From Streptomyces sp. ICBB 8177 (GTDB taxonomy: Bacteria; Actinomycetota; Actinomycetes; Streptomycetales; Streptomycetaceae), in NCBI RefSeq assembly GCF_003144095.1, contig NZ_NSKH01000004.1, forward strand, positions 166,727 through 230,726: a stretch of DNA of 64,000 bases. Direction: 5' to 3'. How positions within the stretch are numbered: the stretch's first letter is position 1; every line of letters begins with the position of its first letter. The notes beneath the pieces were generated by a model, which saw nothing but the letters and a program-made list of their open reading frames with translations, ran no database searches and was not told the DNA's origin. Positions 16,701 through 26,100 of this stretch are shown one piece after another. The position numbers and the translations under genes were made by a program.

Positions 16701-17957
16701 TCAGCCGGTGAAGGCCTTCAGGCCGTTGGGCGTGCCCAGGCCGGTCGGGCCGTCGTAGCCGGGGCCCGCGGTGCACAGGTACGTGCCGTTGCAGTCACCG
16801 TTGGAGCCCGAGGTGACGTCGTTGAGCGCCGAGGTGTTCTTGTACGGGAACGACGCCGGGTTGCTGCCCGACGACGGGGCGCCCGCGTCGGCGTACACCG
16901 AGGCGATGATCGGTGACGAGGCGCTGGTGCCGCCGATGACCTGCCAGCCGCCGGACTGGTAGCTGTCGTAGACCGCGACACCGGTGGCCGGGTCGGCGAC
17001 CGCCGAGACGTCCGCGACGGCCCGCTTCGAGCAGCCGGTGTCCTTCTGCCACGACGGCTTGGTCTCGATCGTCGAGCAGCCGGAACCGGTGCCCTCGCTG
17101 CTGCTGGTGTTCCACACCGACTCCGACCAGCCGCGCTGGCTGGAGTCCTTCTTCAGCGACGTGCCGCCCACCGCCGTGACGTCGGGGGAGGCGGCCGGGT
17201 ACTCGACGCCGTAGCCGGAGTCGCCCGCCGACGCGGTGATGACCACACCGGGGTGGTTGAAGTACTGGCTGTCGGCCTGGGTGTCCGAGGCGTCCTCGGA
17301 GCCGCCGTAGCTGTTGGAGACGAACTTCGCGCCCTGCTTCACGCCCTGGTTGACGGCCGCGCCCAGGTCGCTCATGTTGGCGGAGTTGGCCTCGACCAGC
17401 ACGATGTGCGCCTTGGGGGCGATGGCGGAGACCATGTCGAGGTCGAGCGAGATCTCACCGGCCCAGCCGGAGTCGGCGGTCGGGTAGCTGCTGCCGCCGT
17501 TCTGGTCGACCTTCTTGAAGCACCCGTTGGCGGTGGTGCAGTCCGGCAGGCCGAACTGCTTGCGGTAGGCGCCGAGGTCCTTCTCCGCGTTGGGGTCGTC
17601 CTGCGCGTCCACGATGGCGACGGTCTGCCCGGCACCGCCGTCCGACGGCAGGTCGTACGCGCTGCGCAGGTCCGACGGGCCGAAGCCGGACGGGGCGTCA
17701 CCCGGGGCCACGGCGTGCTTGGCGACGATGTCGGTGCGCTCCAGCGCGTTGCAGGCCATCTCGCCCGGCTTGTCGGGCTGCGAGCACAGCCGCTTCACGT
17801 GCGGCCCCACGGCGGCGGACACCGTCGCCGCGCCCGCGGGGGCGACGATGGCGTAGGTCCCGCCGACCACGGCGGCCGCCGAGACGGCGGCGATGAGGGA
17901 CTTGCGCATGCCGCTCTTACGGCGATGCGTACGCACCTCGGGAGTCGATATCTGCAA
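16701..17957 (-). CDS. Secreted S53 (sedolisin-type) serine peptidase
   Basis: A 418-aa exported acid-type protease. The signal peptide (RKSLIAAVSAAAVVGGTYAIVAPAGAA) is followed by the catalytic domain. The S53 triad and oxyanion Asp are all visible: Glu and Asp in GEISLD, Asp in SAGDSG, Ser in GGTSASSP. The C-terminal calcium site is also visible (DVTSGSNG, then GYDGPTGLGTP). The long pro-kumamolisin propeptide usual for the family is absent; only about 60 residues lie between signal peptide and catalytic start. TTG 17957 was chosen because GGGAGGG sits 8 nt upstream; ATG 17909 (402 aa) has a weak SD and is the alternative. A terminator follows. Confidence 0.9.
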   Translation of the reverse strand: MQISTPEVRTHRRKSGMRKSLIAAVSAAAVVGGTYAIVAPAGAATVSAAVGPHVKRLCSQPDKPGEMACNALERTDIVAKHAVAPGDAPSGFGPSDLRSAYDLPSDGGAGQTVAIVDAQDDPNAEKDLGAYRKQFGLPDCTTANGCFKKVDQNGGSSYPTADSGWAGEISLDLDMVSAIAPKAHIVLVEANSANMSDLGAAVNQGVKQGAKFVSNSYGGSEDASDTQADSQYFNHPGVVITASAGDSGYGVEYPAASPDVTAVGGTSLKKDSSQRGWSESVWNTSSSEGTGSGCSTIETKPSWQKDTGCSKRAVADVSAVADPATGVAVYDSYQSGGWQVIGGTSASSPIIASVYADAGAPSSGSNPASFPYKNTSALNDVTSGSNGDCNGTYLCTAGPGYDGPTGLGTPNGLKAFTG

Positions 17958-18674
17958 TGAACGGCCCTCCCTGGGGGGATGGGACCGGCGCGCTCGGACC
18001 CGGGTGGGCCCGGGGACGCACGCCGACCCGGGATCAACCACCACTCGGTCCCGTGCGGTTCCGGTCGCGTGGGGCACACCGGGTGGGGGTGGCACGGAGG
18101 GGAGACGGCGTTCCGCCCTGCGCGCACGGCCCTGGGACACGCCGTGACGCACGGGGGAACGGCTGCCACCCCGCCAAGTGGTGGCTGATCGGGGAAGTTA
18201 GTGGAATCGAAAGCGGGCTCACAAGGTCGGCCAGTTGTGCGGTCCACAGATTTCGTCCACACAACCTCCCACCGGTGACGGTCTGAACGGTCCGCCAGTG
18301 GGAACGCGGCCATCCGGCGCCACGGGGCCCGACACCGGTTTCACAGCGGCGTCAAAGGCACCGCACAACCTCGCACGGACCACGGTTGACGTGCGCCGCG
18401 GCCACGCCGGCAGCGAGGACGGAACTCCGTCCGCGGCGCACCCCTCCCTCAGCGGGCAGACGCCGACTTGCGGCGATAAACGGACCCAACTCCCATGTCG
18501 GGTCATTCAGTCGCGAAAGCGGAACGCGCTCTTCACGGATTCCTCACGAGACGGTTTCGAGGCAACGGGGCAGGTACGGACCAGGCCGGGGGCGGAACAT
18601 CACGCCATACCGCGGCGAAAACCAGACTGGTCCAACCAGTTGACCGGTCCCGCACACCGGTTGATGCTGTGCTC
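17958..18674. other. Divergent intergenic region, S53 / GntR
   Basis: About 717 bp with promoters for both outward genes. Directly before the GntR start are two short dyads, CTGGTCCAACCAG near 18628 and an ACCGGT pair, likely GntR operator sites. No gene is supported in the rest. Confidence 0.4.
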
Positions 18675-19391
18675 ATGACAGGACGCGCCATTCGGCGGAC
18701 TTCCGTGTCGGAGCAGACGTTCGTGATCCTGCGCGATCGCATCGTCGCCGGGGACCTCGCTCCGGGCCAGCCTCTGCCTGCTGAAAGGGAGTTGGCGCAG
18801 GAGTTCGGAGTCAACCGGCACGCCGTGCGGGAGGCGCTGCGGCGGCTCCAGCAGGCACGGCTGGTCGAGGTGTCCCACGGCGGGCGCACCATCGTGCTGG
18901 ACTGGCGCCGCACCGCCGGGCTCGACCTGGCGGTCGGCGGCGCCGGTGGCTCCGGCCCCGTGGACCTGCCGGGCCTCGAACAAGGCGCGTGGGAGATGCG
19001 CGCCTGCGTGGGCGCGGACGCGGCCCGGCTGTGCGCCCTGCGCGCAGACCGGTCCACGACCGACGCCATCACCGCGGCGACCGACCGCTACGCGCGGTCC
19101 CAACCCGACCTGGAGGCGCTGGGCGCGGCCGATGTCGCGTGGTGGCGCCTGATCGTCGAGGGGTCCGGCAACCTGGCCTACCTGCTGGCGTTCAACACCC
19201 TCGTCCAGGGCGCTCTGGCCGAGGCCGGGCCACCGACCGCGACCCGCACCGCCGAACTCCTGGACGTGGCCGCCCACCGGCAACTGGCCACGCTCATCGC
19301 CTCGCACGAACCGGAGGCGTCCTGGCGCCTCGCCCGCGACCTGCTGTCGCGCAGTCTGATCCCCTCCCGGACAGGAGAACGGGTCCGTTGA
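18675..19391 (+). CDS. GntR-family (FadR/FCD) transcriptional regulator
   Basis: A 238-aa regulator: N-terminal winged helix (ILRDRIVAGDLAPGQPLPAERELAQEFGVNRHAVREALRRLQ, ending near residue 58 with a GGRTIV wing) and an all-helical C-terminal ligand domain. Its stop codon overlaps the TTG start of the membrane hydroxylase gene (TTGA), so the two are one operon. It probably controls its own promoter through the dyads upstream and senses a ligand related to the hydroxylase reaction; the ligand is unknown. Confidence 0.9.
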   Translation: MTGRAIRRTSVSEQTFVILRDRIVAGDLAPGQPLPAERELAQEFGVNRHAVREALRRLQQARLVEVSHGGRTIVLDWRRTAGLDLAVGGAGGSGPVDLPGLEQGAWEMRACVGADAARLCALRADRSTTDAITAATDRYARSQPDLEALGAADVAWWRLIVEGSGNLAYLLAFNTLVQGALAEAGPPTATRTAELLDVAAHRQLATLIASHEPEASWRLARDLLSRSLIPSRTGERVR

Positions 19392-20248
19392 TTCCCGCGA
19401 TCGTCTACGCCATTCCCCTGTTCGTCGTCCTGGTCGCCCTCGAAGCGCTCTCCTACCGCTTCCTGCCGGACGACGACGAACGCGGCTACGAGGTGAGGGA
19501 CTCCGCCACCAGCCTGACGATGGGCGCGGGCAGCCAGGTCATCGCGATCCCCTGGAAGGCCTGCACCGTCCTGGTCTACGCGGCGGCGTGGACGGTCGCC
19601 CCGGTGCGCCTGTCGGCCGCCTCGCCGTGGACCTGGGTCCTGCTGTTCTTCGCCGACGACCTGGCCTACTACGCCTACCACCGCGCCCACCACCGGGTGC
19701 GGGTGCTGTGGGCGAGCCACGTGGTCCACCACTCCAGCCTGCACTACAACCTCTCCACCGCCCTGCGCCAGAGCTGGACACCGATGACGGCGCTGCCGTT
19801 CTGGCTGCCGCTCGCCCTGCTCGGCGTCCCGCCGTGGATGATCCTGCTGGAGCAGGCCGTCAGCCTCCTCTACCAGTTCTTCCTGCACACCGAACGCGTC
19901 GACCGCCTGTGGCGTCCGCTGGAGCAGGTGCTCAACACCCCGTCCCACCACCGGGTCCACCACGGCTCCAACTCCGCCTATCTGGACCGAAACTACGGCG
20001 GCATCCTCATCGTGTGGGACCGCCTCTTGCGCACCTTCGAGCCGGAGGGCGAGCGTGTGGTGTACGGCCTGACGAAGAACATCGGGTCCTTCAACCCGGT
20101 GCGGGTCGCCTTCCACGAGTACCAGGCCATCTGGCACGACGCGCGCCGGGCGGACCGCTGGCGGGACGTGGCCGGCTACGTGCTGCGCCCGCCCGGCTGG
20201 TCGCCCGCGCCCGCGACGCCCCGGGCGGAGGTGGGTTCCGTGGTGTGA
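19388..20248 (+). CDS. Fatty acid hydroxylase / sterol desaturase family membrane protein
   Basis: A 286-aa integral membrane di-iron enzyme of the sterol desaturase superfamily. The His clusters that hold the iron are all present: YHRAHH, HVVHHSS and PSHHRVHHG, plus the later FHEYQAIWHD. Four or so hydrophobic spans are visible (LFVVLVALEAL, AIPWKACTVLVYAAAW, WTWVLLFFADDLAYY, FWLPLALLGVPPWMILL). The start is TTG 19388, overlapping the GntR stop, with AGGAGA about 9 nt upstream. It would oxidise a lipid carbon; substrate unknown. It converges on the Gfo/Idh gene with an 11-bp gap. Confidence 0.88.
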   Translation: MIPAIVYAIPLFVVLVALEALSYRFLPDDDERGYEVRDSATSLTMGAGSQVIAIPWKACTVLVYAAAWTVAPVRLSAASPWTWVLLFFADDLAYYAYHRAHHRVRVLWASHVVHHSSLHYNLSTALRQSWTPMTALPFWLPLALLGVPPWMILLEQAVSLLYQFFLHTERVDRLWRPLEQVLNTPSHHRVHHGSNSAYLDRNYGGILIVWDRLLRTFEPEGERVVYGLTKNIGSFNPVRVAFHEYQAIWHDARRADRWRDVAGYVLRPPGWSPAPATPRAEVGSVV

Positions 20249-20259
20249 CGGGCCGCCCG

Positions 20260-21327
20260 TCACTCCCCCGGGTACCTCACCCCGAGCCTTCCGCGCACGT
20301 CGTCCAGCATCCGCATCAGCCGCAGTGTCTCCTCCAACGGCATCAGCTGCGACTCCAGGCGCCCCCCGGCGACACAGCGCGCGGCCTCCGCCGCCTCGTA
20401 CGCGTAGCCGTCGTCGGAGACGACCGGGCGGTAGGAGTCCACCAGGCGCCCGGCGCGGTCGAAGAGATCCATCGTGGTGGGCGTGTGGAACTCGCCCCGC
20501 AGCTCAAGCCTGCCGAGGGAGCCGCATATCGACGCCGTGGTCGGTGTGCGCGCGTACATCGTGGTGTGCACGATGCCGTGGGCGCCGTCGTCGTTGACGA
20601 GGATCACCGACGCCTCCCCGTCGACCCCGGTGTGCGTCGCCGAGCCCGCGACGGACGCCACCGAGCACGGGCCCAGTGCCATGGACGCGAAGGAGAGCGG
20701 GTAGACGCCCAGGTCGAGCAGGGCGCCGCCGGCCAGTTCGGGGGCGAAGCACCGGTTGGCCGGGTCCGGGTCCATGCGGCGCCCGAGGTCGGCGAAGACC
20801 GCGCGCACCTCCCCCAGCGCCCCGCTCTCCAGGCACTGCCGGACCACGTCGGTCTGCGGCAGGCACCGCGTCCACATGGCCTCCATGAGGAAGACGCCAC
20901 GCGAGCGCGCCGCCGCGACGAGTTCTTCCGCCTCCCGCGCGTTGCGGGTGAAGGCCTTCTCCACGAGCACGTGCCGACCCGCCTCGATCGCCGCCTTCGC
21001 GTGCGCGAAGTGCTCGGAGTGCGGGGAGGCGACGTAGACGATGTCGACCCGGTCGTCCGCGAGGAGGCCGGCGTAGCTGCCGTGGGCGGCGGGGATCGCG
21101 AACCGGCGGGCGAACGCCTCGGCCCGCTCGGCACTGCGCGACCCCACCGCCACGACCTGTTGGTGCGTGTACGTGCGCAGCGCCTCGACGAAGGTCGCGG
21201 CGATCCCACCGGGACCGAGCACCCCCCACCTGAGCACCGGGGCCGATCGCGGCGACAGGGTACGCGGCGCGGACAGCCCCGCGACCGGCTCGCCGTTCAC
21301 GGCCGCCTCGGATCCCTCAGCACTCAT
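20260..21327 (-). CDS. Gfo/Idh/MocA family oxidoreductase
   Basis: A 355-aa NAD(P)-dependent dehydrogenase, probably on a sugar or cyclitol. The N-terminal Rossmann site is WGVLGPGGIAATF near residue 34. The family motifs SPHSEHFAHA and VEKAFTRNAREAEEL follow; the Lys of EKA is the catalytic lysine. The C-terminal alpha/beta domain carries GGALLDLGVYPLSFA. The start ATG 21327 has GGAGA 6 nt away. It stands alone on the minus strand. Confidence 0.92.
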   Translation of the reverse strand: MSAEGSEAAVNGEPVAGLSAPRTLSPRSAPVLRWGVLGPGGIAATFVEALRTYTHQQVVAVGSRSAERAEAFARRFAIPAAHGSYAGLLADDRVDIVYVASPHSEHFAHAKAAIEAGRHVLVEKAFTRNAREAEELVAAARSRGVFLMEAMWTRCLPQTDVVRQCLESGALGEVRAVFADLGRRMDPDPANRCFAPELAGGALLDLGVYPLSFASMALGPCSVASVAGSATHTGVDGEASVILVNDDGAHGIVHTTMYARTPTTASICGSLGRLELRGEFHTPTTMDLFDRAGRLVDSYRPVVSDDGYAYEAAEAARCVAGGRLESQLMPLEETLRLMRMLDDVRGRLGVRYPGE

Positions 21328-21538
21328 CGCTGCTCTCCCACTTCCTGCGTAGTGACGGAGTGCTCCGTCGTGACGGCATCCTCCGTGGCCGGCTTCCTCC
21401 GTGGTGCGGTTCCGAGGGATCTACCCGCCCAACGGGCCGTAAGACCAGGGGGTTTCCCCGGGTCGCCCGGGACGCTGCGCGGCCATGCTGGACGGCGGAT
21501 CCCCGACCAGGCCCCCACCACTGACCCGGAGGAACGGG

Positions 21539-21850
21539 ATGCTGCGCACGATGCTTCGGATCCGCGTCTTCGAGGACCGGTTCCGAGGCCTCGCGCACAG
21601 TCTGCCGGGAACCCTTCCGGCGAGCTGCCGCGGCGGTGCGGAGGGCGTGGTGGCAGGAGTGTGCTGCGCGCTGCGTCCGCCGGACCGGGTCTTCACCCCG
21701 GCCGACCCGCACCGGCGGCTGCTCGCCAAGGGGTTCGACCCGACCGTCGTCGTGCGGGAAGCGCTCGGTTCCGAGGACAGCCACACGCTGGGCAAGGGCG
21801 GGTGGGCCGATGTCGTCGACGCCTCGCGCGGTGTGTTCCCCTGCGGCGGT
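21539..21850 (+). pseudogene. Fragment of a thiamine-diphosphate dehydrogenase E1 alpha subunit
   Basis: From ATG 21539, which keeps a good RBS (GGAGG, 7 nt), about 100 residues follow the N-terminus of pyruvate/acetoin dehydrogenase E1 alpha: MLRIRVFEDRF, GVCCALRPPDRVF, LLAKGFDPTVVVREAL, HTLGKGGWADVVDASRGVF. Similarity stops near 21850, before the TPP-binding GDG motif, and the frame runs on as GC-rich noise to 22417. A full subunit has 320-370 residues, and no E1 beta or E2 gene is next to it. It is read as a 3'-truncated remnant. Confidence 0.6.
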
Positions 21851-23144
21851 GAGGCCGCCGCCCCGCGCCCGGCCGCCATGCTCAGGAGCCCAGGGCCTCG
21901 CTGCGGAACGGCCCCGCGGGAGTCCGCAGGACGGCCTCGCGGTGTCGCCCGCCCCCCTTCCCGGTCCTGTCGCTGCACGCCCCGCACCCCGGGACCCGCG
22001 CCCCTGCTCCGTCCACGAGTGACAGTAACGCTTGCGGCTGACAAGGGAGGTGACGGGCCGGGGAGGCGGCAGGCCGACGCCGTAGGACGCAACCCCAAGT
22101 CCCTTGTGTCCGAACGCTGTAGACGACTTCGGCGGCAGTACGCGACCGCTCACGAGACGCACGAGAACGCCACCCGGCGCTGCCGGTCCTTCACGATCAT
22201 TTCCGCCGCGGACGCGTTCCGCGGGCGCCGCGAATGCGCTCCGCAGCATGCGGTGGAAGTTCGCGACGCACGCGGGCGGCCCACGCGGCGCAGCGGGCGG
22301 CACATTTTCCCGCACCATCCGTTTCCTCATCCGACGGGCGGAAGAATCGAGGCCGCCGCGCACTGGGAACACGCTTTCTGCCCTGCCAAGTCCGACGGCC
22401 GGCTCGCCCCCGAATGAATCCCACGGCTACATGTGGGATGACCTACGGAGGTCTCGAAACAACTCGGCGCCCGCCCGCGCAGAAGTACATCAGGGAATTG
22501 CGGATGACACCACAATTCCCTCCGCGTCATCTAGCCGGTGCCGCGAGGGGGGCGACAGGCGTCTCCTCATTCCAGGATTGGCCGCACGCGGCATCCGCGG
22601 TCGTCCCGAAATCCCTGGCACCCAACCTGAACCGCATCCCGGGGCACCCCACCGGGTCGCACGCCCCGCCCCACCACCCGCGCCCACGTCCGCCAACGCG
22701 CTTCCGCCGGTCACCGCAGACGCCCCGGCCTCCGCCCGGCGCCTCGCGCCGCCCGCTCGCGACACCCCACCGTTCATCTGGCATTCAACAGTCGACCCGA
22801 TCCGATCAACCATCGCACCACGGATGTCGAATACGTCACACCCGCTGTCATCTTCAGGTAAATTCCACGCTTGTCAAATCAGGGCAGGCGGCCAGCTGCG
22901 CCGTGGCCGAAAAGCTACTCTTCGCGATGCAGTGTGCACGTCATGGCGGAAACGCGGCCAACCCTTGGTGAGTTGTTTGCGCAAACGAAGGAACGGGGCA
23001 CGGGTGTCCGGCCATCCTTAACCACGGACATGAAGCCACATGCCGAGCGGCCCCTCGACACCCGCACGGCCGGCGCCGTCGCCCGTGACGAGTAAGGGCA
23101 GCGAGCAGCGCCGTCACGCACAGACTACTCACAAGGAAATGTCG
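21851..23144. other. Long non-coding stretch before the Pls/PosA gene
   Basis: About 1.3 kb with no supported gene. The right half (about 22400-23140) is visibly richer in A and T than its surroundings, as upstream regulatory DNA often is here. It contains the inverted repeat at 22492-22521. The Pls/PosA promoter must lie in the last few hundred bases; no clear hexamer pair was chosen. Confidence 0.45.
22492..22521. promoter_or_regulatory. 9-bp inverted repeat in AT-richer DNA (operator or hairpin)
   Basis: AGGGAATTG (22492-22500) is repeated in inverted form at 22513-22521 with 12 nt between. It is unusual for its low GC in this genome and lies about 620 bp before the Pls/PosA start. Confidence 0.4.
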
Positions 23145-26100
23145 TTGACCACCTCACCGCGTTACCCGGGCACACCCGGAGCGGAGCGTCCCCGGCGGAT
23201 CACCGATACCGCGCACTCATCCACCACACCGGCAGTCGGCGCCTGGTCACCCACACCACAGGCATCCGCGCCGCAGGCACAGTCACCGCAGGCACAGTCA
23301 CCGGCACCGACGCCGCAGGCACCGGCATCCGCAAAGGCAGCGGCACAAGCCGCCGCGCCGCGGTCAAAGCCGCAGACGCCGGCGCCGCAGGCCCCCGCAC
23401 CGCTGAGCCCGCCGCGGCTCCACACCCCGCACACCACGGGCCACGCCCTGTGGCCCGCGCGCCAAGCGGCCCCCGTGCGCACGCTGGTGGACATCCTGGA
23501 GGAGACCGCCCGGCGCCACCCGACCGCGGCGGCGCTCGATGTCGACGGCGTGGTCCTCGACTACCGCACGTTGCTCCGTCAGGTGTCCGAACTCGCGGAC
23601 CAGCTGGGCGGCTTGGGCGTCGGCCGCGGTGACCGGGTCGGCATCAGGGTGCCGTCCGGCACGTCCGACCTGTACGTGGCCGTCCTCGCCGTGCTGTGGG
23701 CCGGAGCGGCCTACGTGCCGGTCGACGCCGACGACCCGGACGAGCGAGCCGCGATGATCTGGTCGGAGGCCTCCGTGTGCGCCGTCGTCGGCGCCGGACA
23801 GACCGTCCGGCTCCGGCCCGAGGCCCCGCCGCGCGGCCGGGCGGAGGGCCCCGCGTCGCGCCCCGGGCCCGATGACGACGCCTGGGTCATCTTCACCTCC
23901 GGGACGACCGGACGTCCGAAGGGCGTGGCGGTCAGCCACCGGTCCGCCGCGGCGTTCGTCGACGCCGAGGCACGGCTGTTCCTCCAGGACCACCCGCTCG
24001 GCCCCGGGGACCGGGTGCTCGCCGGACTCTCCGTCAGCTTCGACGCCTCGTGCGAGGAGATGTGGCTCGCGTGGCGGCACGGCGGTTGCCTGGTCCCGGC
24101 GCCGCGTTCGCTGGTGCGCGCGGGGACGGACCTGGGCCCGTGGCTGGTCGAGCGGCGGATCAGTGTGATCTCCACCGTGCCGACCCTCGTCGCGCTGTGG
24201 CCGGCCGGGGCGCTGGACGCCGTGCGTCTGCTGATCGTGGGCGGCGAGGCCTGTCCGCCGGATCTGGTGGACCGGCTTGCCGGGGGCCGCGAGATGTGGA
24301 ACACCTACGGACCCACCGAGACGACCGTGGTGGCCTGCGCCGCGCTGCTGTCCCCCGGCGAACCGGTGCGTATCGGGGCGCCGTTGGACGGCTGGGCGCT
24401 GGCCGTGGTGGACGGCGAGGGGCGGCCGGTGCCGTGGGGCGGCACCGGTGAACTGGTCATCGCCGGTGCGGGGACGGCACGTTACCTCGATGCCGCCAAG
24501 GACGCCGAGAAGTTCGCCGCCCACAGCGCGCTGCCGTACGACCGCGCCTACCGCAGCGGTGACCTGGTGCGTGCGGAGCCCGAGGGCCTGGTGTTCGCGG
24601 GCCGCGCGGACGAGCAGGTGAAGATCGCGGGCCGTCGCGTCGAACTGGGGGAAATCGACGCGGCGTTGCAGTCGCTCGCCGGGGTCAGGGCCGCCGCAGC
24701 GGCGGTGCGGCGCACCCCGGCCGGTGGCCAGCTCCTGGTCGGATACGTCGTCCCCGACCGCGGTCCGGACGGCCGTCCGGTGGAGTTCGACGTCTCCACC
24801 GCGCGGGAGGAGTTGCTCGGCCGGCTGCCGCAGCCGCTCGTCCCGATGCTCGCGGTCGTCGACGACCTGCCGACCCGTACCTCGGGCAAGGTCGACCGCG
24901 CCGCCCTGCCGTGGCCGCTGGAACGCGACGGCGGCGCCTCGTCCGCGCTGGAGGGCACCGCGGCCTGGCTCGCCGGGCACTGGCACGCGCTGCTGGGGCT
25001 GCCCGTCGAGGCGGACAGCGACTTCTTCGCGCTCGGCGGCAACAGCGTGGCCGCCGCGAAGCTGGTCGCCGCGTTGCGCGAGCGGCACCCTCAGGTGTCG
25101 GTCGCGGACGTCTACCGGCATTCCCGGCTCGAGGCGCTGGCCGCCCGGCTCGACGCGTTCGGCGGACGCGCGCAGGTGCGGCGGGAGATACGCCCGGTGC
25201 CTCGCCGGGCCGCGGTCGTCCAGACCCTGGTGCTACTCGTGCTGTCCACCGTGACGGGGTTGCGCTGGCTGGTGGCGCTGGCCGCCGTGGACGACCTCGT
25301 GGGGCTGCCGTGGGCGCCGCACGTGTCGTGGTGGGCGGTCGGCGCCGGGTGGCTGGCCCTGTACAGCCTCCCGGCCCGGCTGGGCGTCGGCGTGGGCTGG
25401 GCCCGTCTGCTCACCCGCGGACTGCGCCCGGGCACGTACGCGCGCGGTGGCCGGGAGCATCTGCGGCTGTGGGCGGCGGAGCGGATCGTCGCGACGTTCG
25501 GCGTCGCCGAGGTGCTGGGCACGCCGTGGGCCCCGGTGTACGCGCGCGCCCTGGGCTGCTCGGTCGGCGATTCGGTGGATCTGCACACCATGCCCCCGGT
25601 GACCGGCATGGCGGAACTCGGCGACGGCTGCGTGGTGGAGAGCGAGGCGGACCTGTCGGGATGGTGGATCGACGGCGACCTGCTGCGCCTGGGCGGCGTG
25701 AGAGTGGGCGAGGGCGCCCGGGTCGCCGCGCGCGCCACCTTGATGCCGGGGGCCGAGGTGAGGGCGGGCGCCGAGGTGCTGCCGGGCGCGTGTGTCGACG
25801 CGGTGGTGCCCGCTGGGCAGCGCTGGACGGGCAGCCCGGCGCGTCCCGCCGGGCCCGGTGAGCCGGACGCGTGGCCCGCGCCGCGCTCCGTGGGGCTCGC
25901 CAAGTCCCGTGCCCGGTACGGCCTTTCCCTGGTGGCGCTCAACCTGATGCCGCTGCTGTCGGTGGTCCCGGCGCTGGTGGTGCTGTACCTGGTCTCGCGC
26001 GGCGACGACGCCCTGCGCCCGCTCCTGGTCACCCTGCTGTGGAGCGCGGCACCGCTGACACTGCTCACGATGGTGTGCTACGCGGGTCTGCTCGCCGGCG

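Noticed and set aside
23271-23330. Short direct repeats around the Pls/PosA N-terminus read as a mobile-element footprint
   Set aside because: They are in-frame repeats coding PQAQSP units, explained by protein low complexity rather than by insertion.
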